Shown here in pieces: positions 57,074 to 63,770 of a DNA stretch of 63,770 nucleotides. The notes beneath the pieces were generated by a model. The model saw nothing but the letters and a program-made list of their open reading frames with translations, did no database searches and was not told where the DNA came from. Every line of letters begins with the position of its first letter. Position 1 is the stretch's first letter. The stretch spans positions 1 to 63,770 of the forward strand of contig JAJONO010000017.1 of assembly GCA_021323535.1 (NCBI GenBank), written 5' to 3'. The DNA comes from Bacteroidota bacterium (GTDB lineage: Bacteria; Bacteroidota; Bacteroidia; B-17B0; Aurantibacillaceae). The position numbers and the translations under genes are program-made.

Positions 57074-57398
57074 AAGATTTTGACTGTGTATCGATTCAAT
57101 TATCTTGTCAAATCTAACAGAAATTCTTAAACGGTTAATCAGTAAAAACCCTGATAAAAGCGTGTTAAAATTTCGATTTTAGAATGTCTCTGCGTTCTCT
57201 GTTTCTCTGTGGTGAATTATAAGACATAACAGCCCAGATCCTGCCTTCGTCAGGATGACAATTCTTTATTATAAGCAAGTAAAGTATGAGCCCACCAAAT
57301 CATTTTTCCTTTTTACCCACACATTTTCCCGTTTAATCAAAACAAAGAATAAACCCGCAATTAAGTATGTAATTTTACTTCAGAAATGAAACAGTTTA

Positions 57399-57494
57399 GA
57401 ACCCCGTAAGGTTCGCTGCTAAAAGAACCGCTCTAGAATCCCGTAAGATTCGGCGGAATAAAAACAAAAAACAGTTTAGAGCCCCGTAAGGCTC
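57399..57494 (+). repeat. Three hairpin repeats with compensatory stem changes
   Basis: GAACC-CCGTAA-GGTTC at 57399-57414, GAATC-CCGTAA-GATTC at 57436-57451 and GAGCC-CCGTAA-GGCTC at 57479-57494. The six-base loop is identical in all; stem position 3 changes A-T to G-C and position 4 changes C-G to T-A, always with the matching partner. Flanks are also similar (ctttta-type before, gctg or gcgg after). Spacings are 37 and 43 bases. Confidence 0.85.
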
Positions 57495-57509
57495 GCTGGA
57501 AAAGATGTT

Positions 57510-57555
57510 GACCCCGCTGCGCCTTCGCAAAGCTTCTGCGTAGCAAGGTAAGGTC
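57510..57555 (+). repeat. Fourth hairpin repeat with an insert in its loop
   Basis: GACC, then CCG, then a 32-base insert (57517-57548), then TAA, then GGTC: the loop CCGTAA is split in two by the insert. The insert itself pairs partly: GCTGCGC near its start with GCGTAGC near its end. Stem is 4 bp. Confidence 0.55.
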
Positions 57556-57584
57556 TCATCGGAAGAACCTAACAAACAAAGATT

Positions 57585-57619
57585 ATTCCCGGATGCAGAA
57601 GATGTAGCCGGGAATTTTT
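57585..57619 (+). terminator. Terminator-like hairpin on the plus strand after the repeat array
   Basis: An 8-bp stem ATTCCCGG / CCGGGAAT with a 15-base loop, followed by TTTT on the plus strand. No plus-strand gene ends here; it would end a plus-strand transcript covering the hairpin repeats. On the minus strand the U-run is weaker (ATAATCTTTG). Confidence 0.5.
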
Positions 57620-57641
57620 ATGAATCAAAAGGAGTGAAGGG

Positions 57642-58370
57642 TTAATTGATCCATTTTACAGGATAATTTCGCTGATATTGCCTGTTAAACATGTATCTTT
57701 TGCCTTTAAGATAAATAAACTTGTTTTGATCAAAATGCAAGAGCACTTCATTAGCATCAGGACTTATTGTTACAGGATCTATTTTGATTATGTTTTCTCC
57801 AAGTTGCAAATCCTGAGAGTAAAAAACTAGTGGATCTGTAGTTGCCCTTAACACTTGCGCTTTATAATTTGCATTATTATTAACCACAGTAAAGCTTGTT
57901 ACAGTTGTTTTACTTAAAGTTAATGTGTCGCCAAAGCTTTGTGAAAATTGCGGAAGAGAATTCGTGGTTTCTATGAAAGAGTTTTGCCCTCCAAGCGATA
58001 CTGAATTAAAAACCACTCGCATTGCTTTAAATTCGGCAAGAGGATTGCTAATATCTGCTTGAAGTGTAAAATATCCAGGAAATCCTGTAAAACTCTCCAG
58101 CAGCTTATTGTTATAAATTACGTAATCAATTTGCGGTGGACTTTTTAAACTATTGTTAGGATAAGAAGCATAAAAACTGGTAGAAAAGCCAAGAGTACAA
58201 GTGTCGGTAGACCCGCTTGCGCCTCTTATAACAAGACCAGAAGAAAAGCCACCGTAAATTTCATCATCGTTTAATACCGATTCATACCGAAGTGTCTCAG
58301 TTTTTTTCTTACACCCTGCAAATGCAATAAAAAGCATGCAACACGCTATAATATTAATATGCTTTAACAT
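57642..58370 (-). CDS. Lipoprotein of unknown function (paralog 1)
   Basis: A 242-residue lipoprotein with lipobox FIAFAGC (Cys about 20) followed by a basic stretch KKKTE. The mature part is beta-rich and ends in GKRYMFNRQYQRNYPVKWIN. It starts inside the last 17 bases of the next gene upstream on the same strand. Its shape, the I/YGGF motif near the start and the GK-R-x(3)-R tail resemble its neighbour, so the two look like diverged copies. Function unknown. Confidence 0.65.
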   Translation of the reverse strand: MLKHINIIACCMLFIAFAGCKKKTETLRYESVLNDDEIYGGFSSGLVIRGASGSTDTCTLGFSTSFYASYPNNSLKSPPQIDYVIYNNKLLESFTGFPGYFTLQADISNPLAEFKAMRVVFNSVSLGGQNSFIETTNSLPQFSQSFGDTLTLSKTTVTSFTVVNNNANYKAQVLRATTDPLVFYSQDLQLGENIIKIDPVTISPDANEVLLHFDQNKFIYLKGKRYMFNRQYQRNYPVKWIN

Positions 58371-59058
58371 GGCGTTTCACTGCTAGCTTTTTAATTACAC
58401 TTAACTTTTTACCTGATACCTCGGTCTTAATTGACTTAAAAGCTGAAACTTCTATCGTTCCGGTTTTATAATATGAAAAAAGTGATTTCAATCTTAGAGA
58501 ATCTATAGTAACCGAATTAAATGGCTGGTAAATCCACTCCACTACCCCGTCATTAAAACTACTGGGATTGCTTTTAGCTTTTAAAGCGACAACAAGAAAT
58601 TCATGATTTTTAAACGCACTTAGATCCAGATTTAAATCCTGGTGCGTGTTGATAGAATCGAAACTTGTCCAATTAAACGTATTTACATAAGGAAATGACA
58701 TCGTATCATTATAGTTAATCTCACTAAACTCGGGCGAAATAAATTTGTAATTGCAGGTTGGGAAAAATAATCCAAGCTTGTTTGAAGGGTAGCTGATATT
58801 ATTAAAAGAAGTTTTATTGTTGCAGGTTACAACAGCATCGTGATCTAAATAAAAGCTATTGTTGAATTGCTTTTCAACATAACCCGCAAAACTTACTGTC
58901 GAATCAAAACTTCCTGAGCTGTTATCGGTGAGATTAATTGCCGTAAAACCGCCAATCATATAGTTGGCGTATATAGGATCAAGAATAACATCTGGAGTTT
59001 TACTTTTTTTGCATGACGATAAAGCCACAACAACTAAGAAAAAGAAAAAATGTTTCAC
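58354..59058 (-). CDS. Lipoprotein of unknown function (paralog 2)
   Basis: A 234-residue lipoprotein with lipobox VVALSSC (Cys about 16) followed by KKSK. The mature part has MIGGFTAINL near the start, two cysteine pairs at VTCNNK and PTCNYK, and a C-terminal basic tail (GKKLSVIKKLAVKRHVKAY). It begins 12 bases after the fabH stop, so it may be transcribed with the fabH operon. No family recognised. Confidence 0.65.
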   Translation of the reverse strand: MKHFFFFLVVVALSSCKKSKTPDVILDPIYANYMIGGFTAINLTDNSSGSFDSTVSFAGYVEKQFNNSFYLDHDAVVTCNNKTSFNNISYPSNKLGLFFPTCNYKFISPEFSEINYNDTMSFPYVNTFNWTSFDSINTHQDLNLDLSAFKNHEFLVVALKAKSNPSSFNDGVVEWIYQPFNSVTIDSLRLKSLFSYYKTGTIEVSAFKSIKTEVSGKKLSVIKKLAVKRHVKAY

Positions 59059-59070
59059 GGTGATTTTATC

Positions 59071-60075
59071 TTACTTCCCAACCTTATCGCCATCATAAGC
59101 CCATTTCACGTAAATGGCACCCCAGGTAAAGCCTCCGCCGAATGCAGAAAGAACAAGATTGTCGCCTTTTTTAAGTTGCTTTTCGTAATCCCAGAGAAGT
59201 AATGGAATGGTTCCAGCGGTTGTGTTTCCGTAACGTTCAATGTTCATCATTACTTTTTCAGGGCCAATGCCCATACGGTTGGCAGTAGCGTCAATTATAC
59301 GTTTATTAGCCTGGTGAGCAACGAGCCATTTTACATCATCAGAAGATAATTTATTTTTCTCCATGATCTTTGCGCTTACCTCAGCCATGTTGTACACCGC
59401 ATGTTTAAACACAGCCTGTCCTTCCTGGTGAACGTAATGCATTTTATTGGTTACGGTATCCATAGAAGCAGGATTCAGAGATCCTCCGGCTTTCATATGA
59501 AGATAGTTCACGCCATTTCCATCGGAGTGTAAAACGAAATCCTGAACCCCCATACCTTCTTCATTAGGTTCCAGTAATATTGCGCCGCAGCCGTCTCCGA
59601 AAATAATACAGGTGGTTCTGTCCTCGTAATTAATAATGCGGCTCATCATGTCCGCTCCAACGATCACAACTTTTTTGTAGCGTCCCGTTTCAATGAATTG
59701 CGAACCTGTTGCGATTCCATAAATAAATCCTGAGCATGCGGCTGAAAGATCATAGCCCCAGGCGTTAACGGCACCTATTTTCGCACAAAGAATATTTGCA
59801 GTGGCAGGAAAAACCATATCAGGAGTTACAGTAGCGCAGATAAGAAGATCTATTTCCTCAGGCTTCATTCCTCTTTTTTTGCAAAGAAGATTTACGGCTT
59901 CAACAGCCATATCGGAAGTTGCTTTCTTTGGATCTTTTTCGAGGTGGCGCTGTTTGATGCCGGTGCGGGTGGTGATCCACTCGTCGGTGGTATCAATTAT
60001 TTTCTCAAGGTCAAAATTAGTTACAATATTCTCCGGCACGTAGCCTGCAACAGCGGTTATGGCAGCTCTGATCAT
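59071..60075 (-). CDS. fabH: Beta-ketoacyl-ACP synthase III
   Basis: Initiates fatty-acid chains by condensing acetyl-CoA with malonyl-ACP. It is 334 residues. The Cys-His-Asn triad is intact: Cys in DLSAACSGF (about 114), His in VAHQANKRI (about 254), Asn in RYGNTTAGTIPLLL (about 284). N-terminal ITRTGIKQRH-type and AFGGGFTWGA end block match FabH. Its start codon shares one base with the plsX stop (position 60075). Confidence 0.95.
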   Translation of the reverse strand: MIRAAITAVAGYVPENIVTNFDLEKIIDTTDEWITTRTGIKQRHLEKDPKKATSDMAVEAVNLLCKKRGMKPEEIDLLICATVTPDMVFPATANILCAKIGAVNAWGYDLSAACSGFIYGIATGSQFIETGRYKKVVIVGADMMSRIINYEDRTTCIIFGDGCGAILLEPNEEGMGVQDFVLHSDGNGVNYLHMKAGGSLNPASMDTVTNKMHYVHQEGQAVFKHAVYNMAEVSAKIMEKNKLSSDDVKWLVAHQANKRIIDATANRMGIGPEKVMMNIERYGNTTAGTIPLLLWDYEKQLKKGDNLVLSAFGGGFTWGAIYVKWAYDGDKVGK

Positions 60076-61013
60076 TATTGAAATACTTGTTTTATTTTTT
60101 CTTCAAGCTTAGCGTTAACCATGTCTTTAGCGAGAAGTAATGCGTTCTTGAAAGCGAGCGGAGTTGATTTTCCGTGGCTGATAAGAACGTTGGAGTTAAT
60201 TCCGAGGATGGGGGTTCCTCCATAGAGTTCGTAATTGAATTTATCGAAATAATCGTCTTTTATCTTTCGTGCTTTCACCATTTTGTAAAACACTTCGGCT
60301 TGTTTAAGCACAACGTTTCCAACAAATCCTTCGCAAACGATCACGTCGGCCTTGTCGTTAAAAATATCATTGCCTTCTATGTTTCCAACAAAATTAAAAT
60401 CTTTAGAATCTTTCATTAAGTTGTAGGCGGCCTGTGAAACCAGGTTTCCCTTTTCAGGTTCTTCGCCAATATTAAGAAGTCCGATTTTAGGATTATCAAT
60501 TTTATAAATTTCTTTTGCGCAGATAGAACCAAGAACGCCGAACTGATATAGTACATCCGGCTTACAATCTGCATTGGTACCAACATCCAGGATAATTCCC
60601 CAGCCGCCCGATTCTTTAGGAATAATTCCTGTGATACACGGACGAATAACGCCTGGAACAGCTTTAACAGTGAACATGGCGCCAACTAACATAGCGCCGG
60701 TATTTCCTGCACTGGCAAAAGCCTGTATCTGTCCTTCTTTAAGATATTTAAATCCAAGAAAAATACTACTGTTAGGTTTTTGAGAAAAAGCTTTTGTAGG
60801 ATGTTCTCCCATTTCGATCACCTCAGTGGTGTGAACATATTCGAATTGATTGGGATCAACATTTTTACCTGTAAAATATTCTTTAGCCACTTCCGAATCG
60901 CCAAACAAAACCAGTTTAACGTCGGAAGGAAGTTCTTTGGAAGCCAGGATGGCGCCATCGAGACAATTTTGTGGTGCATGATCGCCCCCTAAAATATCAA
61001 AGCCTATTTTCAT
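60075..61013 (-). CDS. plsX: Phosphate acyltransferase PlsX
   Basis: Converts acyl-ACP to acyl-phosphate, the donor for PlsY in phospholipid synthesis, 312 residues. N-terminal KIGFDILGGDHAPQNCLDGA is diagnostic, with ASAGNTGAMLVGAMF and the nucleotide-like binding region VDVGTNADCKP-type segments, and CEGFVGNVVLKQAE. fabH follows by 1-base overlap; rpmF lies upstream past a terminator hairpin. Confidence 0.95.
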   Translation of the reverse strand: MKIGFDILGGDHAPQNCLDGAILASKELPSDVKLVLFGDSEVAKEYFTGKNVDPNQFEYVHTTEVIEMGEHPTKAFSQKPNSSIFLGFKYLKEGQIQAFASAGNTGAMLVGAMFTVKAVPGVIRPCITGIIPKESGGWGIILDVGTNADCKPDVLYQFGVLGSICAKEIYKIDNPKIGLLNIGEEPEKGNLVSQAAYNLMKDSKDFNFVGNIEGNDIFNDKADVIVCEGFVGNVVLKQAEVFYKMVKARKIKDDYFDKFNYELYGGTPILGINSNVLISHGKSTPLAFKNALLLAKDMVNAKLEEKIKQVFQ

Positions 61014-61082
61014 TGCAGAGAGAGGAGTTGAGTTAATACAGGGTACAATAATACAATTTTAAGACAGGTTTAAAAAACAAAA

Positions 61083-61103
61083 AAGCAGGTTTTTGACCTG
61101 CTT
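61083..61103 (-). terminator. Terminator or attenuator between rpmF and plsX
   Basis: An 8-bp stem AAGCAGGT / ACCTGCTT with a 5-base loop. On the minus strand it is followed by TTTTGTTTTTTAAAC, a good U-run. It lies between rpmF and plsX, so it can end most rpmF transcripts or reduce plsX-fabH expression. Confidence 0.8.
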
Positions 61104-61125
61104 AATTAACAATCGTTTATGGATA

Positions 61126-61314
61126 TTATGCCTGAGCTTTTTCCATTACTACTTTTCCTTTGTAGTAAAGTTTGCCTTCAAACCAATGAGCACGGTGCAT
61201 TAAATGCGCTTCGCCTGTGGTAGTGTCTTTGGCAATTGTCATAATTGGCGCTTTATACGTTGCACGACGTGAATCTCTTCGTGAGCGCGATAATTTTCGT
61301 TTTGGATTTGGCAT
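61126..61314 (-). CDS. rpmF: Large ribosomal subunit protein bL32
   Basis: Ribosomal protein of 62 residues: [22 protein letters not shown], then [21 protein letters not shown]. The zinc-binding cysteines found in the C+ type are absent, so this is the cysteine-free form. It is preceded by the DUF177 gene with 11 bases between, the usual partner. Confidence 0.96.
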   Translation of the reverse strand: MPNPKRKLSRSRRDSRRATYKAPIMTIAKDTTTGEAHLMHRAHWFEGKLYYKGKVVMEKAQA

Positions 61315-61325
61315 GATTTCTTGTT

Positions 61326-61886
61326 TTAATTTTTATTATTCTTTTTTAATTTATTCAGTTGCTCCCACAAGGGGTTGACCGGTACATCTTCATTCTCTGA
61401 ATCAGTACTGATCGTATTTAGTTTATCCAGCGTTTCGTAATCGCATTCGAACTGATCTTCATCAATTTCTTCGCAGGGAACCTTACGAACCGGAATCGCT
61501 AACAGTATGTATTCGTACAAATAGTGTGACACATCAAACTCTGCTTCCTTCTCACCTATGACAAGGATATCGTCTGTGCTTTCTTCAGGATTGCCATGCT
61601 TGATCACAAGATCCCCGCTGGCTTCCACCGGAAAGTCAAAATCTTTGAGGCACCTGTCGCAGGCTATTCCCACCGTTCCGCGGATATCAAAATGCATTTG
61701 CAGCAAATTGTTCTGCTTGGTTAGAATCGCTTTCACATCCAGTTTCGCTCTCTCGATCTCACTATTTTCAACACTTTTAAAGAACTTCTCATTCACTTCG
61801 AATTCAAATTCATGAATTCCTACGGGCAAGCCGGCAAATTGTATAATGTACTGACTTTTGCCCATATCCTTTAAAAAGGGAGACAA
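61326..61886 (-). CDS. DUF177 / YceD family protein
   Basis: A 186-residue cytoplasmic protein. The family motif [12 protein letters not shown] holds the two conserved cysteines, with the preceding [10 protein letters not shown] and following DLVIKHG patterns and a charged acidic C-terminus. The family always lies next to rpmF and is implicated in 23S rRNA maturation in E. coli (as YceD/Rpm-linked). Order DUF177-rpmF-plsX-fabH is the conserved arrangement. Confidence 0.92.
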   Translation of the reverse strand: MSPFLKDMGKSQYIIQFAGLPVGIHEFEFEVNEKFFKSVENSEIERAKLDVKAILTKQNNLLQMHFDIRGTVGIACDRCLKDFDFPVEASGDLVIKHGNPEESTDDILVIGEKEAEFDVSHYLYEYILLAIPVRKVPCEEIDEDQFECDYETLDKLNTISTDSENEDVPVNPLWEQLNKLKKNNKN

Positions 61887-61980
61887 AATTACTGTTTTTT
61901 AGTTAATGTGCAAAAGTTTTTCCCCTGAAAACAAGGCTTTTGGAGGCTCTTTACCGATAATTTAGCTCAATATGGCTGTT

Positions 61981-63770
61981 TTAGCGGATAATCAGCTTTT
62001 TAACCAGCTTAAGCTCATTGATCCTTAATTCTACCAGATACATTCCCTGGCTTAGTTCGGCCGCATTATGCAGCTGTAAAGCGTGTTCTCCCGAAGTATA
62101 CTCCGATGCCTGAATTTCTTTTACCAGAGAGCCTTTTACATCCATTACTTTAACCGAAACTTTTGAAGCAGACTGAATGATAAACTTCACCGTACTACTT
62201 TGCGAAGCCGGGTTCGGATAGATTTCGTAGCCTGCCTGCAGCGACAATTCATTCATACCCACTGAAGCCGGTGTAAAGTTAAGATTGTCGATAAAGATCC
62301 TGTTTCCAAAACCATCTACGCCATCTTCCTTAAAATAAAAACGAAATACTACACTAGACTGATTTACAATAGCAGCATAAGCGGGGTAATTATGAAGTTC
62401 CACCGTTTTCCACTGACTGGCAATAGGTGTAAACCCTCCGGGAGACGTGCCGCCGGTTTGCCCGGCAAGATTAGCCATGGAAGGACTGTAAATATCGATC
62501 CATGTTGCTTCACAATCTTTACTCGCCTGTACTTTAAAAATATCGTTATGTGTAGCCGATGCCCTTGCATAAGAAACATCGAACGTAAGACTTGCAGAAG
62601 GATTTGCCTGTAAGTTGAAAATTCCTGTTTTGAGATAATCTTCCTGTAAAGGGGGATTGTTTTGTCCCTCAATAAAAAAACTGCTACTGCCATTGGAAGC
62701 AATACCGGCGTGTTTGGCCCAGGTGGTTCCGGCATCGGGGTTAATAATGGTCCAATTCGTTGGTTCCGAAATTCCGGTCTCAAAACTTTCTACATAAGCC
62801 GACGCGTAATTGGCAGCGCCGTTAAGTGCGTTTACCGTTTTGGTAGAAATGCTGGAGCCAGCGCTGTTCTGCACCTGCAGGCTCACCGTATACATTCCCG
62901 GATTTGGAAAAAAGATGTTAGTACTACTGAACGTTGGTGTTGTTAAGGTTGCAGATCCTGTGGCTGCCCAACTATAACTTGTTACGGCGCCATTGGTAGA
63001 ATAGTCTTTAAACAATAAACTGTTTCCGGAACATACTTCATAAACTAAGTTGGCTGAGTTGAAATCGCTTACAGGAACGCAGGTAGAAGGATTCATTACC
63101 CCTGTAAAAGCAAGGTTTGGCAGGCTTGAGAGGTTATCGCGGTTAAACCCCGGAAATCCAAGGATGTTTTGCATCAGAGTAGATTGGTCATTGGTAAACA
63201 TGTTCGAGCAATACGCGTATTCCATGTAATTCTGAACGTTTTCAATAATTCCAGGGGTACATATCTGCGAGTTTAAATTGCAGCTCTGGTGCCCTTCTGT
63301 AAGTGGCGTATCCGGAATTCCGTCGTCGCCGCACGAAACACCCGGTGAGTTACTCCAGCCCCAGACATGTTCCAAGCCAAGCCAGTGACCCACTTCATGA
63401 GTAAGCGCACGCGATTTGAACGGTTGTCCGGTTCCAATGCTTCCTGTGTAATCCTGTAAAATAACAATGGCGTCTTCAGGCCCGAATACGGTTCCTGGTA
63501 AATAAGTGTATCCTGCCGCTCCGAAGGTAATGACTCTCACCACATAAATATTGAGGTATTTTGTAGGATCCCAGGTATAAACATAATCCTGCCCGTCCCC
63601 ATCCCATGCATGAGTATTAGGGTCTAAATGATGAATGATGCCATTGGTACAGTTTCCCAGCGGATCCTTCGTAGCGAGTCGGAATTCGATCTTGCAATCA
63701 GTTGCAATGGGTTTAAATGCGGGAACAATATTCGCTGTATCGGTATTCAGTTTTCTGAAATCCAGGTTCA
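61981..63770 (-). CDS. Secreted M43-type (pappalysin-like) zinc metalloprotease with T9SS tail, partial
   Basis: At least 596 residues; the 5' end is beyond the window, since the frame is open through to 63770. Zinc site LTHEVGHWLGLEHVWG (HExxHxxGxxH) and upstream IIHHLDPNTHAW-type segment match MEROPS M43. After the catalytic domain come cysteines (VSCGDDG, QICTPG), a Met-turn-like YMEYAYC, a PKD-like domain (YSWAATGSATL), a jelly-roll-like region, and a T9SS sorting tail (IYPNPASQSSTVKF, QGMYLVELRIN, KLIIR). It is a secreted, surface or released protease. Confidence 0.88.
   Translation of the reverse strand, partial: NLDFRKLNTDTANIVPAFKPIATDCKIEFRLATKDPLGNCTNGIIHHLDPNTHAWDGDGQDYVYTWDPTKYLNIYVVRVITFGAAGYTYLPGTVFGPEDAIVILQDYTGSIGTGQPFKSRALTHEVGHWLGLEHVWGWSNSPGVSCGDDGIPDTPLTEGHQSCNLNSQICTPGIIENVQNYMEYAYCSNMFTNDQSTLMQNILGFPGFNRDNLSSLPNLAFTGVMNPSTCVPVSDFNSANLVYEVCSGNSLLFKDYSTNGAVTSYSWAATGSATLTTPTFSSTNIFFPNPGMYTVSLQVQNSAGSSISTKTVNALNGAANYASAYVESFETGISEPTNWTIINPDAGTTWAKHAGIASNGSSSFFIEGQNNPPLQEDYLKTGIFNLQANPSASLTFDVSYARASATHNDIFKVQASKDCEATWIDIYSPSMANLAGQTGGTSPGGFTPIASQWKTVELHNYPAYAAIVNQSSVVFRFYFKEDGVDGFGNRIFIDNLNFTPASVGMNELSLQAGYEIYPNPASQSSTVKFIIQSASKVSVKVMDVKGSLVKEIQASEYTSGEHALQLHNAAELSQGMYLVELRINELKLVKKLIIR

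Larger units (their letters stand above)
57074..57641. other. Gene-free region rich in hairpins
   Basis: About 570 bases with no credible gene on either strand. It holds a ctctgcgttctctgtttctctg word at 57187 (the dispersed CGCAGAG-type repeat), a cttcgtcaggatgac word at 57246, three matched hairpins at 57399-57494, a split fourth at 57510-57555, and a terminator-like hairpin at 57585-57619. Confidence 0.7.

Overview
This 63.8 kb window is chromosomal DNA of a member of the Bacteroidota. The clade evidence consists of secreted proteins with type IX secretion (T9SS) C-terminal sorting tails, TAnnTTTG promoter elements instead of sigma-70 boxes, weak ribosome binding sites, conserved families typical of the phylum (DUF2851, DUF4294, DUF5686), and a cysteine-free L32 of the kind found in flavobacteria. 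I cannot place it below phylum or class level. There are no insertion sequences, integrases, CRISPR arrays or rRNA genes. One tRNA gene (Ala, GGC) is present.

Layout. 0-9.4 kb: the 5' part of a polyprenyl synthase; rlmN with a damaged 3' end; an amidohydrolase; an MBL-fold hydrolase; two envelope proteins; then a + strand run of FAD oxidoreductase, retropepsin-like protease, RimK ligase, aspartoacylase-like hydrolase, a 34-aa membrane protein and TatA. 9.5-19.6 kb: Rieske oxygenase, APC permease, a sirtuin overlapping a SUKH-like gene, PhoD-like phosphatase, purine nucleoside phosphorylase, lpxK and small secreted proteins. 19.6-26.5 kb: biotin carboxylase, YdcF, DUF2851, PspC, a Gre-like protein and a ChbG-type deacetylase. 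26.5-32.9 kb: three tandem secreted proteins, each with six kelch-like blades. 33.3-36.9 kb: tRNA-Ala and a divergent oxyR/katG pair. 37-50 kb: MORN protein, gcvT, thiolase, rsgA, rdgB, lptB, a large DUF5686 protein, a peptide-binding lipoprotein, a biotin carrier protein, a Tat-exported superoxide dismutase and an iron alcohol dehydrogenase. 51-63.8 kb: a PKD-domain T9SS protein, dusB, an unrecognised two-gene secreted operon, a repeat-rich gap, two related lipoproteins, the DUF177-rpmF-plsX-fabH cluster and a T9SS zinc protease running off the right edge.

How the genes connect. Lipid synthesis and outer-membrane biogenesis recur: accC with a biotin carrier, plsX/fabH, lpxK, lptB. Oxidative defence appears directed outside the cytoplasm: OxyR next to a KatG with a signal peptide, a superoxide dismutase with a twin-arginine signal, and tatA in the same window. 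Secreted adhesin-like or enzymatic T9SS cargo forms the accessory layer.

Most interesting signals: (1) three short hairpins at 57.4 kb with an identical loop and compensatory stem changes, plus a fourth whose loop is split by an insert, all followed by a terminator-like hairpin; (2) rlmN, where the conserved CGQL tail lies just past the stop codon in another frame; (3) three kelch propellers with two different tail types; (4) a phased pair of dyads upstream of the kelch block; (5) a candidate OxyR operator; (6) a secreted hydrolase with clustered cysteines and an overlapping partner gene.
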